Positions 35,705 through 44,924 are shown, counted from the stretch's first letter. The stretch: DNA of 64,000 nt from Natroniella acetigena (GCF_023227745.1 NZ_JALKBX010000001.1:46247-110246); one strand, 5' to 3'. Notes: a model not told the origin generated them from the sequence alone. Program-made: numbers and translations.

Positions 35705-37440
35705 GATTGATCCCCCTTTAAAATCATCTTATCTAAACTTCCTCCAGGTGGAACCATTGGAAATACATTCTCTTCTTCTTCAATGATGCAATCTATCAAG
35801 AATGGTTCTGAACTATTAATAGCCTCTTCTAAAGCAGGTCTAACCTCTTCTACTTCAGTTACTCTAACTGCTTTAATTCCATAACCTTCTGCTACCTTAA
35901 CAAAATCAGGAATCATCTCAGGACAATTTGAGCTTGGTGATGAACAGTCAGGAGGACATTCTTCACGTTTTCTTAAACAAGTTGAGGAATATCTCTTGTC
36001 ATAAAACATCTCCTGCCATTGTCGTACCATTCCTAGATATTGATTATTTAAGATAACTATATTAACAGGGATCTTATTTTTAGCTATAGTAGCAAATTCT
36101 TGAATATTCATTTGGAAGCTACCATCCCCTGCTAAAGCAAAAACTGCACTATCCTTATTTCCAACTTGAACCCCTATAGAAGCAGGAAAACCATAACCCA
36201 TTGTTCCCAAACCACCAGAGGTCATAAAACTGCGAGGCTTAGTATATTTATAAAATTGAGCTGCCCACATTTGATGTTGGCCTACTTCAGTAGTAATTAA
36301 AGCTTCTCCATTAGTTAAGTTAAATATCTCTTCTATAATTGGCTTAGCAGATAATTTTTTATCTTCCCTCGACTCTTCTTGCTTAGAATCTAATAACTTC
36401 CATTCTTTAATCTGATTTAACCAAGCTTCACGATTATTTTTTTCTACCACTTTGTTTAATTTAACTAATATCCTCTTAACATCACCTACAATTGGAACAT
36501 CAACATTTACTCTCTTACCAACTTCAGCAGGATCAATATCAATGTGTATAACTTTAGCATTAGGAGCAAACTTTTCTAACTTGCCAGTAACGCGATCATC
36601 AAATCTAGCTCCAATAGCTATAATTAAATCTGCATTAGAAATTGCTAAATTAGCTTCAGTAGTTCCATGCATTCCTAACATTCCTAGACCTAACTCATCT
36701 CTTTCATCAAAGGAGCCTAAGCCTGTTAAGGTAGTTGTTACAGGAATAGTAGCACCCTTAGCTAATTGGCGTAACTCATTACTTGCTCCTGAAATAATTA
36801 CTCCTCCACCTGCATAAATCAAAGGTTTTTTAGCATTATTAATATCTCTTGCTGCTTCTTTTATTTGACAAGGGTGTCCATCATAGTTCGGTTTATAACC
36901 TGGCAAATTCACTTCTTTAGGATAACTAAATTCAGTTTTATCAGTTAGAACATCTTTAGGAATATCAATTAAAACAGGACCTGGTCTACCTGTTTTAGCA
37001 ATATGAAAAGCTTCTTTAATAATTCTTGGTAAATCTTTAACATCCTGAACTAAGTAATTATGTTTAGTAATTGGTGTTGTTATGCCGGTAATATCTGCCT
37101 CTTGAAAAGCATCTGTACCAAGCATCGCCCTTGGAACTTGCCCTGTAAAAGCAATAACTGGAACAGAATCCATATATGCTGTAGCTAAACCAGTTACTAA
37201 ATTCGTTCCCCCAGGACCAGAAGTTGCAATACAAACTCCAACCTTTCCAGTAGAACGAGCATAACCATCAGCAGCATGAATTCCACCTTGTTCATGATGT
37301 GGCATTATATGTTCAAATTCAGCATCATATAATATATCATAAATAGGTAAAACTGCTCCTCCAGGATAACCAAAAACAACTTCAACATCTTCACAATAAA
37401 GTGACTCCACAAAAATTTCAGCACCACTCAATATTGCCAT
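35701..37440 (-). CDS. ilvB: Acetolactate synthase catalytic (large) subunit with a four-cysteine insert
   Basis: IlvB is the ThDP enzyme that makes acetolactate (valine, leucine) or acetohydroxybutyrate (isoleucine). The catalytic Glu near residue 50 (HHEQGGIHAADGYAR), SGPGGTNLVTGLATAYMDS, GARFDDRVTGK and the ThDP motif LAGDGSFQMNIQE...NN are intact. Residues 486-508 form an insert with four cysteines (488, 495, 499, 506; spacing C-x6-C-x3-C-x6-C) at the mobile loop after MFYDKRY, where most homologues have only a few residues. It is the first gene behind the T-box and overlaps ilvH by 4 nt. Confidence 0.96.
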   Translation of the reverse strand: MAILSGAEIFVESLYCEDVEVVFGYPGGAVLPIYDILYDAEFEHIMPHHEQGGIHAADGYARSTGKVGVCIATSGPGGTNLVTGLATAYMDSVPVIAFTGQVPRAMLGTDAFQEADITGITTPITKHNYLVQDVKDLPRIIKEAFHIAKTGRPGPVLIDIPKDVLTDKTEFSYPKEVNLPGYKPNYDGHPCQIKEAARDINNAKKPLIYAGGGVIISGASNELRQLAKGATIPVTTTLTGLGSFDERDELGLGMLGMHGTTEANLAISNADLIIAIGARFDDRVTGKLEKFAPNAKVIHIDIDPAEVGKRVNVDVPIVGDVKRILVKLNKVVEKNNREAWLNQIKEWKLLDSKQEESREDKKLSAKPIIEEIFNLTNGEALITTEVGQHQMWAAQFYKYTKPRSFMTSGGLGTMGYGFPASIGVQVGNKDSAVFALAGDGSFQMNIQEFATIAKNKIPVNIVILNNQYLGMVRQWQEMFYDKRYSSTCLRKREECPPDCSSPSSNCPEMIPDFVKVAEGYGIKAVRVTEVEEVRPALEEAINSSEPFLIDCIIEEEENVFPMVPPGGSLDKMILKGDQS

Positions 37441-37666
37441 CTAAATCACTCCTCTCTCTTTACTTCTCTACTACTTAGGCGATAAAAAAACTCCAAATAT
37501 AATAGCTCAGAGTTAAAATAAAGAAACCTTAAGATTCAGCAAAACAAATATAACTTATCCTGAGAGCATTATTTTATTTACTCCCCACTATTAATCTACT
37601 CTTACTATTATGCTTCTGCTTTTATCAACTACTCATTATTTTATTATTAACTTATTAAATTAATAT

Positions 37667-38012
37667 AAAAAAACCTCTCATCTCAATCAACAGACTAACT
37701 CCATTAATTGGGACGAGAGGTCTTCCTCACGTGGTACCACCCTAGTTTTTGCTATTACCTCACAGTAATAGCCTCATTAAGTACTCACATACCTAGATAA
37801 AGTATGCTCTATACTCTAGCACATGATAACGGATGCTATTTTCCTAAGCTCTTCACTTAGGAGACCGGCATAACCTACTTGAACTTCAGCCTGCAGCTCT
37901 AAGGAGATCTTCAATAATTAATTTCATCGCTGGCTTTCACCATCTCCAGCTCGCTGTTGATAAAATTGAATTATTTACTCTTCCCTTTCTTCGCCTTTAA
38001 ATAAATCTTTAA
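37667..38012 (-). promoter_or_regulatory. T-box riboswitch, isoleucine specifier, controlling ilvB operon
   Basis: On the minus strand Stem I has AGTA (S-turn), the apical AGCGAGCTGG...GGTGAAAGCC region and GAA-G-ATC, placing the specifier ATC (Ile) at 37906-37908. The T-box sequence AGGGTGGTACCACG is at 37730-37743. The terminator stem begins with GACCTCTCGTCC, returns through GAGATGAGAGG and ends in seven T at 37667-37673. Uncharged tRNA-Ile is expected to stabilise the antiterminator and switch on the ilv-leu-cimA genes. Confidence 0.95.
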
Positions 38013-38024
38013 TTCCTGTTATTA

Positions 38025-38053
38025 AGTATAGAACATATTCTATACTTTGTCAA
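38025..38053 (-). promoter_or_regulatory. Consensus promoter of the T-box/ilvB operon (proximal)
   Basis: On the minus strand TTGACA (38053-38048), a 17-bp spacer and TATACT (38030-38025) lie just ahead of Stem I. The spacer and -10 also form a 9-bp inverted repeat AGTATAGAA/TTCTATACT (38025-38046), a possible operator. Confidence 0.85.
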
Positions 38054-38074
38054 GAACTTTTTAAAGACTCCTTC

Positions 38075-38195
38075 GGTTACACAGTTTAAGGGTGAGAGAA
38101 ATAACGGATCTGGATCTCGGTTCTCAGCTATTCCGATTCTCTGTAATCCAATCAGATTATTTCAGTCCCTATCATCACTTTTCGCTTTATTTATA
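38075..38195 (-). promoter_or_regulatory. T-box-like leader fragment upstream of the main T-box
   Basis: The minus strand contains CAGAGAATCGGAATAGCTGA followed by GAACCGAG, the same layout as the apical part of T-box Stem I, flanked by pairing arms GGAT/ATCC and AAATAA/TTATTT. It has no GGTGGNACC T-box and no terminator. It may be a decayed first T-box or an accessory Stem I. It has its own promoter. Confidence 0.5.
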
Positions 38196-38203
38196 TTTAT
38201 AAT

Positions 38204-38232
38204 AGTATACGAAATATTTAAAGCAATGTCAA
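38204..38232 (-). promoter_or_regulatory. Consensus promoter (distal) ahead of the T-box-like fragment
   Basis: TTGACA (38232-38227), a 17-bp spacer and TATACT (38209-38204) on the minus strand match the proximal promoter exactly in both hexamers and spacing. Transcripts would cross the fragment at 38075-38195 and then the full T-box. Confidence 0.8.
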
Positions 38233-38276
38233 GGATTATTTTTTTATTTTAAGCAGTTTTATTGTTAACCTTAAAA

Positions 38277-38313
38277 TAAACCCATTGACAATCACCGGGT
38301 TATTTATTATAAT
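38277..38313 (+). promoter_or_regulatory. bioY promoter overlapped by a BirA-type operator
   Basis: TTGACA (38285-38290), 17 bp and TATAAT (38308-38313) form a consensus promoter. Around the -35, TAAACC (38277-38282) and GGTTAT (38298-38303) are separated by 15 bp, the half-site shape and spacing of biotin-repressor BirA operators. A further TTGTTAACC lies at 38262-38270. Biotin should therefore repress bioY. Confidence 0.7.
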
Positions 38314-38450
38314 ACTAATCATAATAAACAATCTGTGAAATTGTTCACTGTCAGTTAAGACAACTTAAACTCTTACCCCAAAAGATTGAGACAAGTTAAG
38401 CCTAACAAACAACAAACCTATTTCAAATTAATTATAAAGGAGGAATTTAA

Positions 38451-38993
38451 ATGAAAAATAGTAAATTAACTATTCAAGATTTAACTTACTCAGCGCTATT
38501 TGCTGCTTTACTGGCTAGTGTAGCATACTTAGTCATTCCGTTACCTTTTAGTCCTACTCCGATCACATTACAAACGCTTGTTGTGATGTTGGCTGGAGCT
38601 ATACTATCAACTAAACAAGCTGGATTAAGTATACTTATCTTTTTATTAATAGGCTTTAGTGGCGCACCAGTCTTTTCAGGAGGTAGTGCAGGAATTGGAG
38701 TTTTAGCAGAGCCTACAGGTGGTTATTTAGTTGCCTATCCCTTAGGAGCAATCCTTATTAATTTATTAGCTAAAAAAGATAGTTACTATCAGACTGCTTT
38801 AGCTATGGTCTTAGGAGGAGTTGTAGTCATTCATCTGTTTGGAGTAATTTGGATGAGTTTTGTTACAGAGATGAACTTAACAGAAGCTGTTATTGCTGGT
38901 AGTCTTCCTTTTATTCCTGGAGATCTAATTAAAGCAGCAGTGGCTACTCCGCTCAGTCGCAAAATTAATAATCACTTAGCAGCTAGAAAATAA
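38451..38993 (+). CDS. bioY: Biotin ECF-transporter substrate-binding protein BioY
   Basis: BioY is the membrane S component that binds biotin. The 180 residues contain about six membrane helices, with the family blocks PLPFSPTPITLQTLVVMLAG near residue 30, FSGGSAGIGVLAEPTGGYL near 75, and PFIPGDLIKAAVA at the end. A clear GGAGG lies before the ATG. It stands alone, and could use the EcfA1-EcfA2-EcfT module at 46.2-48.7 kb. A BirA-like operator lies on its promoter. Confidence 0.95.
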   Translation: MKNSKLTIQDLTYSALFAALLASVAYLVIPLPFSPTPITLQTLVVMLAGAILSTKQAGLSILIFLLIGFSGAPVFSGGSAGIGVLAEPTGGYLVAYPLGAILINLLAKKDSYYQTALAMVLGGVVVIHLFGVIWMSFVTEMNLTEAVIAGSLPFIPGDLIKAAVATPLSRKINNHLAARK

Positions 38994-39033
38994 AATTCTC
39001 TAAAGATAACTTTAGGTTAAGGTTAAGCACACC

Positions 39034-39073
39034 AAAGAAAGGAAGGGGTTTAATTAAACCCCTTCCTTTCTTT
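39034..39073. terminator. Bidirectional terminator between bioY and ilvD
   Basis: The 40 bp form a perfect palindrome (core GGAAGGGGTTTAATTAAACC) with A-rich and T-rich ends on both sides. It sits between convergent genes and can stop both. Confidence 0.9.
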
Positions 39074-39106
39074 AATAATTAATTAATAACTAGTTACTAA
39101 TCACTA

Positions 39107-40765
39107 TTATTCAAGAACAGCCCCTGTACTAGCTGAACTGACTAATTTGGCATAGCGAGATAAGTAACCAGTCTTAATCTTTGGTTCTGGTGCTTCCCAG
39201 TTTGCTAATCGCTCTTCAATCTCTGCAGCACTTAGTTTAACATTCAATTTTCCATGAGGAATATCGATCTCAATGATATCTCCTTCTTCAACAGCAGCAA
39301 TTGGCCCACCTTCCATTGCTTCTGGTGAAATATGACCAATTGAAGCACCTCGTGTCGCTCCAGAGAAACGACCATCAGTAATTAATGCTACTTCTTTATC
39401 TAAGCCAACACCTGCTACAGCAGATGTTGGAGTTAACATCTCTCGCATTCCTGGACCACCTTTTGGCCCTTCATACTTGATCACTACTACATCCCCAGCT
39501 TTGATCTCACCTGCATGGATTGCTGCTACTGATTCTTCTTCAGAACTGAAGACTCGAGCTGGTCCTTGATGGACTAACATCTCCTCTGCTACTGCTGCCT
39601 GCTTAACAACAGCTCCATCAGGAGCAATATTTCCAGACAACACAGCTAAGCCACCTGTTTGATGATAAGCAGTAGTAAAGTCTCTAATCACATCATCATT
39701 TAAGACTTCTACCCCTGCTAAATTCTCTTCAATTGTTTGTCCAGTAGCTGTGATTAAATCTTCCTTAAGCAAGCCATTATCACTTAACACCTTCATTACA
39801 GCTGGAATTCCCCCTGCTCGATCCAAATCTTGAATATGATGCTTCCCAGCTGGGCTCAAACTACATAAATGTGGTACTTCTTCCTTGAATTGATTAATCA
39901 ACTCTATATCTAAATCAATTCCTACTTCATATGCAATAGCTGGCAGGTGTAATGCTGTATTAGTAGAACAACCTAAAGCCATATCAACCTTTAAAGCATT
40001 ATCAAAAGCTGATTCAGTTAAAATATCTAACGGCTTAATCTTCTTTTCAAAAAGTTCCATCACCTGTTGACCCGCCTGTTTAGCTAATCGTACTCGCTCT
40101 GCATAGACAGCAGGGATTGTCCCATTACCTGGTAAACCCATTCCTAAGACTTCTGTTAGACAGTTCATTGAGTTAGCAGTAAACATTCCTGCACAAGATC
40201 CACAGCTTGGACAGGCACTATTTTCAATCTCTAATAATTCTTCGTCAGACATTTGATCTGTTTTAACTGCTGCTACCCCTTCAAAGACAGTCTTTAAATC
40301 TATATTTTCTCCTTGATGATAGCCTGCTAGCATTGGCCCGCCACTAACAACTACTGTAGGGATATTCAATCTAGCTGCTGCCATCAACATACCTGGCACA
40401 ATCTTATCACAATTAGGAATTAATACTAATCCATCTAATGCATGAGCTTTGGTCATAGTTTCTACAGAATCAGCAATCAACTCTCTACTAGCTAATGAAT
40501 AATGCATCCCTTGATGTCCCATCGCTATGCCATCACAGACACCAATCGAACCAAATTCTAAAGGGGTTCCTCCGGCAATCCTAATTCCATCCTTAACACC
40601 TTGAGCAATCTTATCTAAATGAACATGACCAGGAATCAACTCATTAACTGAGTTACAGACTCCAATCAATGGCTTTTCTAACTCTCCATCTGTCAATCCC
40701 ATTGCTTTAAATAATGATCTCTGTGGTGCACTATCAACTTTTTTAGTTACCTTCTCACTTCTCAT
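39107..40765 (-). CDS. ilvD: Dihydroxy-acid dehydratase
   Basis: IlvD dehydrates dihydroxyisovalerate and dihydroxymethylvalerate in valine/isoleucine synthesis. The 552 residues carry Fe-S ligands in [20 protein letters not shown] and [19 protein letters not shown], then [12 protein letters not shown] and [20 protein letters not shown]. Length is normal. It is outside the T-box operon, with bioY and regulatory DNA in between, so it must be controlled separately. Confidence 0.97.
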   Translation of the reverse strand: MRSEKVTKKVDSAPQRSLFKAMGLTDGELEKPLIGVCNSVNELIPGHVHLDKIAQGVKDGIRIAGGTPLEFGSIGVCDGIAMGHQGMHYSLASRELIADSVETMTKAHALDGLVLIPNCDKIVPGMLMAAARLNIPTVVVSGGPMLAGYHQGENIDLKTVFEGVAAVKTDQMSDEELLEIENSACPSCGSCAGMFTANSMNCLTEVLGMGLPGNGTIPAVYAERVRLAKQAGQQVMELFEKKIKPLDILTESAFDNALKVDMALGCSTNTALHLPAIAYEVGIDLDIELINQFKEEVPHLCSLSPAGKHHIQDLDRAGGIPAVMKVLSDNGLLKEDLITATGQTIEENLAGVEVLNDDVIRDFTTAYHQTGGLAVLSGNIAPDGAVVKQAAVAEEMLVHQGPARVFSSEEESVAAIHAGEIKAGDVVVIKYEGPKGGPGMREMLTPTSAVAGVGLDKEVALITDGRFSGATRGASIGHISPEAMEGGPIAAVEEGDIIEIDIPHGKLNVKLSAAEIEERLANWEAPEPKIKTGYLSRYAKLVSSASTGAVLE

Positions 40766-40970
40766 TTTTCTCCTCCTCTGTAACTACTTTATAATTTATA
40801 AAATCATAAAACTAATACTGTCCAGTTGTTATTAATTTTAAATATATTCTAACAAAAATCAAACTAATAAGCAATATTCTTTTTTAAGAGAAGTATTTCT
40901 AAAAATATACAGGAAATTTATTACATTTGTTTAATAAATAATTATAGTACTCATAATATGGAGGTTTATT

Positions 40971-41678
40971 ATGCAAAAAATAGAAAGTAATAATTTAACC
41001 TTAATAGACTTAGTCAAAGCACAATCGATCTGGTATTTAATTAATTTTTTAATTATATTCTTCCACACTTACAGTTCCCCTGATCAATTACCCTATATGG
41101 AAGAAATATATTTTTTGCTCTTTAGCATCATTGGACAAAGTTTATTTGTCTCTTGTTTATTATACTGGGCTACAATGATTTATGAATTATCCTTTATGGA
41201 ACTAGGCATTAACTTTGAAAACTTTTTGACCAACCTAAAACTTGGATTAAAGGTAAGCCATCCATTTTTAATTGGAATAATTATTATTCATTTAATCTTA
41301 ACTACAGAACAGATTACTCCCTTAATTATAGTCACCGATTTAGATCAACTAGCTTTAAGTATGCTTTATTTTTTAGTGCTTTTTATTGGTTATTTATTTC
41401 CTGCCTTTAGTAAGGAGTTATTTTATAGAGGTTTTATTTATTATCAACTTAAAAGGGCTTATGGTCTTAGATTGGGTTTCATAATTAGTCTAATTTACTA
41501 TACAATCAGCTATTTGGATTTTAGATTAAGCAGTTTATTACTCCATTTTATAATGGGAGTAATTACTACTTACCTCTGCCACAAAACAGATTCTTTAATA
41601 GCAGCAGTAATCTTTCGCTCTACATATCAAGCCAGCTTAACCCTTTACTTGTTTTCATTCTCCAACTGGCAATTTTGA
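40971..41678 (+). CDS. Degenerate CPBP (Abi/CAAX-protease-like) membrane protein
   Basis: The 235-residue protein has about six to seven membrane segments and the general plan of CPBP intramembrane proteases. The first motif, normally EExxxR, reads KELFYR, so one catalytic Glu is Lys. The second (FxxxH) has no clear His (region LIYYTISYLDFR). The third region HFIMGVITTYLCHKT ends FRSTYQAS, where N is usual. It is probably a pseudo-protease or a wholly different membrane protein. GGAGG lies before the ATG. It ends 1 bp before the stop of the convergent amrS gene. Confidence 0.65.
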   Translation: MQKIESNNLTLIDLVKAQSIWYLINFLIIFFHTYSSPDQLPYMEEIYFLLFSIIGQSLFVSCLLYWATMIYELSFMELGINFENFLTNLKLGLKVSHPFLIGIIIIHLILTTEQITPLIIVTDLDQLALSMLYFLVLFIGYLFPAFSKELFYRGFIYYQLKRAYGLRLGFIISLIYYTISYLDFRLSSLLLHFIMGVITTYLCHKTDSLIAAVIFRSTYQASLTLYLFSFSNWQF

Positions 41679-41679
41679 A

Positions 41680-42660
41680 CTATAACTTGATTTTAATTTT
41701 TGTTTCACATTTTGGGCAAGCTTTATCTACTAAATCAAGCTTTACTTGACTGTAGCTTCGTTTAATAACTGGATATTCGCAGTCAGGACAATAAGTAGTC
41801 TGATAATTATTATTAGAAATATTTCCTAAGTAAACATAATTTAACTGCTCTTCTGCTATATTTTTTGCTTGTAATAGTTTTTCTAGTGAAGTAGGTTCCT
41901 TATTTAATTGATAACGAGGAAAATAACGAGCAAAGTGAATAGGAATCTGATGATCAAAGCTTGCTATCCAGTCAACTAATTGCTTAATTTCCTCTTCAGA
42001 ATCATTTAATTCAGGAATTAACAAAGTAGTAAGCTCTAATAACGTAGTTTGGTAGGCTAACTCAATTGTTTTTTTAATTGGAGTTAATTTTCCTGCACAG
42101 ATTTGCTGATAAAATTCATCAGTAAAAGACTTTAAATCGAGATTAATAGCATCAATATATGGCAAAAGTTTTTGTAAAGGCTGTGGGTTGATCATTCCAT
42201 TAGTAATTAAAACATTCATTAACCCTTCTTCATGGGCCAACTTTGCCGTTTCTAGAACATATTCATACCAGACCAATGGCTCTGAATAAGTGTAAGCCAG
42301 CCCGATTGAATCTTTAGCTATAGCCAATTCAACAGCTTGACGAGGAGAAAGTTGTTCAGTTGGTGTATTGGGCTGGTGTGCAATTCTATAATTTTGACAA
42401 AATTTACATTTCAAATTACAACCTACCATCCCTAAAGAAAGAATCTGGCTCCCAGGGTAAAAATGAAATAATGGCTTTTTCTCAATCGGATCCATAGCCA
42501 CAGCACTAACCTGCTGATAAGTAGTGGCTCTTAGTTTACCTTCCTTGACTTCTCTGACCTGACACTTCCCATGTTCCCCTTCTGTTAACAAGCAAGCATG
42601 AGGACAAAGTTGGCACCTAAATTCATCATCTTCCTGCTGATAATATAATGCTTCTTTCAC
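41680..42660 (-). CDS. amrS: AmmeMemoRadiSam-system radical SAM enzyme
   Basis: The 326-residue protein has the radical SAM cluster motif CNLKCKFC near residue 80 (MVGCNLKCKFCQNYRIAHQP), preceded by an N-terminal cysteine motif CQLCPHAC. AYTYSEPLVWYEY and ITNGMINPQPL follow in the PFL-activating-like barrel. A C-terminal zinc-ribbon-like pair, CPDCEYP and CPKCETKI, ends the protein. Family members co-occur with MEMO and AMMECR1 proteins, and the reaction is unknown. The MEMO-AMMECR1 fusion lies 210 bp upstream on the same strand. Confidence 0.92.
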   Translation of the reverse strand: MKEALYYQQEDDEFRCQLCPHACLLTEGEHGKCQVREVKEGKLRATTYQQVSAVAMDPIEKKPLFHFYPGSQILSLGMVGCNLKCKFCQNYRIAHQPNTPTEQLSPRQAVELAIAKDSIGLAYTYSEPLVWYEYVLETAKLAHEEGLMNVLITNGMINPQPLQKLLPYIDAINLDLKSFTDEFYQQICAGKLTPIKKTIELAYQTTLLELTTLLIPELNDSEEEIKQLVDWIASFDHQIPIHFARYFPRYQLNKEPTSLEKLLQAKNIAEEQLNYVYLGNISNNNYQTTYCPDCEYPVIKRSYSQVKLDLVDKACPKCETKIKIKL

Positions 42661-42870
42661 TTTGGCCCACCACCCTTTAAAAATTTACAATTGACAGTTA
42701 AATTCCAAAACCAAAAACTTTAAAAACAAATGAATTATAATTCAAAATCAAAACTTTTCAAAAATAGCCGCCTCATAATTAATAATTGTTAACCAAAATT
42801 TCAAAATTATAATTCTTTAAGTTTTAGTTTTTTAACTATTAGTTATTCACTATTTACTATTAATTGCCCT

Positions 42871-44280
42871 TTAAGTGTTTCTTGTTACTGTAAAACGCAT
42901 CAATTCAATATCAGTTTCATTAAGAGAAATTCCAGCCTTTCGCTTAGCAATCTCAACCTGTTTAGTAGCAGTATCAACCCCTTCTAAATCAGGCAATAAT
43001 AGACCAGTTTGATTGCCTTGCTTCACAATCACCCCATACTTTTTAGGGTCAAGCTGTTGGATACTCTCTACCTTTTCTGGTTCTCCTAATATATCTACTG
43101 AATAAGTCAATTCCTCTAATTCATTTAAATTGACAACTTCAAAACGCGGATCTTTAAAAGCAGCACTTAAAGCATTTTTAATAACTTCTTCTGCTATATT
43201 AGCTTGAGTTGGTTTGGTAGTTCCTATACATCCCCGCAGTTGCCCATCTTTTTTAATTGATACAAAAACACCTGCTTGTTTGGCTAACCTTGGATCTAAA
43301 TCAACTGGTGGATCAATCACTTCTTTATTTTTAGCATACTCTTGTACCGCTTGCCGGGCCAACCTGACTACTTCACTTTCATTTTCTCTAATTTCGTCTA
43401 ATTTTGCCTTTTTATTAGCAAAAATCTGCTCTAGCAGACTACCCCCTTCTTCTTTTCCTTGCACGCGATAGCTAGCTACTGCATAGCCAACCCCAAAGGG
43501 CCCTTGATAGGACAACACTCCTCCCTCTACATTCAATCCATCAATAGTACCTAACATCATAATTAATGGTCTTAAGCCACATTCCCCTGCTTTTTCAATC
43601 AAAGAAGAATCAAGATTAAATACTTCCTCAACTTCCAAATCATCTAAGTACTCAACTACTGCTTCATCGAATTCTCTGCCATGTGGATTAAATCCTGCCG
43701 GGGCATCCGCTGTTAATCTATGAGATAGATCACCACTAGCAATTACAGCTACTTTATAACCAGATTTTTGGGCAACAATCTGAATTATCTTCCCAAATTT
43801 ATATAGCTCTTCATACGATAACATCCCCATCGTAATTGGTACTAAAGGCAATTCAATTCCAGCTTCTTCTAAATAATAGAGCGGAACTAATACTCCATGA
43901 TCTAACTTTAGATCAACATCAAGCTTCTCAGCAGTAGCCTGATCGATTCTAGCTACTGTAATACCTGTCTTCTTAGTTGCTTTAATGATTTCTGTTGTGA
44001 ATTCTTCCTCTAAAAAATAATTAAACTTCAAATCCCGATGACCAAATTGTGCAAAGTCACCTATTAAGTCTTGATCACTCAAGATACTGATTGCATCCCT
44101 AAAAACTGGTCCATGAGGACTAATAGTGATAATCAAATCTGGATCTGACTCTTTAACCTGCTGAGCAAATTGCTGCATACTTTCTTTTGTTTCTTCAATC
44201 TCTTCTAAACTATTAAGACCTATTTCAGGCACTAAAATTGGAGGATGGGGTGCCAATCCAGCCAAAACAGTCCCAGTCAT
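42871..44280 (-). CDS. AmmeMemoRadiSam-system fusion protein (MEMO1-like + AMMECR1)
   Basis: Residues about 1-275 match the MEMO/extradiol-dioxygenase-like fold: GLAPHPPILVPEIG, LIITISPHGPVFRDA, DHGVLVPLYYLEEAG, and IASGDLSHRLTADAPAGFNP with possible metal ligands. Residues about 300-465 are an AMMECR1 domain with GVFVSIKKDGQLRGCIGT, LSAAFKDPRF and LTYSVDILGEPE. This fused order is typical of the bacterial AmmeMemoRadiSam system. With AmrS downstream, the protein probably prepares or handles the radical enzyme's substrate. No direct function is established. Confidence 0.92.
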   Translation of the reverse strand: MTGTVLAGLAPHPPILVPEIGLNSLEEIEETKESMQQFAQQVKESDPDLIITISPHGPVFRDAISILSDQDLIGDFAQFGHRDLKFNYFLEEEFTTEIIKATKKTGITVARIDQATAEKLDVDLKLDHGVLVPLYYLEEAGIELPLVPITMGMLSYEELYKFGKIIQIVAQKSGYKVAVIASGDLSHRLTADAPAGFNPHGREFDEAVVEYLDDLEVEEVFNLDSSLIEKAGECGLRPLIMMLGTIDGLNVEGGVLSYQGPFGVGYAVASYRVQGKEEGGSLLEQIFANKKAKLDEIRENESEVVRLARQAVQEYAKNKEVIDPPVDLDPRLAKQAGVFVSIKKDGQLRGCIGTTKPTQANIAEEVIKNALSAAFKDPRFEVVNLNELEELTYSVDILGEPEKVESIQQLDPKKYGVIVKQGNQTGLLLPDLEGVDTATKQVEIAKRKAGISLNETDIELMRFTVTRNT

Positions 44281-44468
44281 CTTATCACTCCTTCTTTAAT
44301 AATTATTACTTTAATATTACTTCCTATTCGTTTTTCGGTGAACACAGAGGAGTACCACTACTTTAAAAATTTTAATTCTCACCTTAAATTAGCATCTATT
44401 ATTTTTCCCTTTTTTTTAATTATTCATTATTCAATACTCTTATTAACTACCAATATATCTAGGCATAA

Positions 44469-44496
44469 GAAAAAGGAAGAGCAGACCCCTTCCTTA
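44469..44496 (-). terminator. Terminator of the ribosomal superoperon after rpsI
   Basis: A 7-bp stem AAGGAAG/CTTCCTT (44473-44479, 44489-44495) with a 9-nt loop is followed on the minus strand by T-rich TTCTTATG. It lies 12 bp past the rpsI stop. Confidence 0.8.
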
Positions 44497-44507
44497 TATA
44501 ACTAAAA

Positions 44508-44903
44508 TTATCTTTTTGAGAATTGTGGTGATTTACGTGCTTTCTTACGTCCATACTTTTTACGTTCTTTCATTCTTGGATCTCTAGTTAAGAAACCATG
44601 CTTTTTAAGTGCATCACGATAGTCACCTTCAGTTTCTAACAATGCACGAGCAATTCCATGACGAATAGCTCCAGCCTGACCTGAAGTTCCGCCACCTTCA
44701 GCTTTAACAATTATATCAAAATCACCTAAAGTTCCAGTTGCTTCTAATGGTTGCTTTACAATTTGCTCTAATACATCTCTACCAAAGTATTCAGATAAAG
44801 GTTTATTGTTAACAATAATTTTACCATCACCAGGGATCAATCTAACACGTGCAGTTGAAGTCTTTCTTCGTCCAGTTCCTAAATATTCAACCTCTGCTGC
44901 CAT
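44508..44903 (-). CDS. rpsI: 30S ribosomal protein S9
   Basis: S9 binds the 16S rRNA head and its C-terminal tail reaches tRNA at the P site. The 131 residues show [19 protein letters not shown], the block [19 protein letters not shown], and the basic tail [13 protein letters not shown] ending in the conserved Lys-Arg. It follows rplM by 21 bp and is the last gene before the terminator. Confidence 0.98.
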   Translation of the reverse strand: MAAEVEYLGTGRRKTSTARVRLIPGDGKIIVNNKPLSEYFGRDVLEQIVKQPLEATGTLGDFDIIVKAEGGGTSGQAGAIRHGIARALLETEGDYRDALKKHGFLTRDPRMKERKKYGRKKARKSPQFSKR

Positions 44904-44924
44904 AAAAAATTCCTCCTTCCAGTA

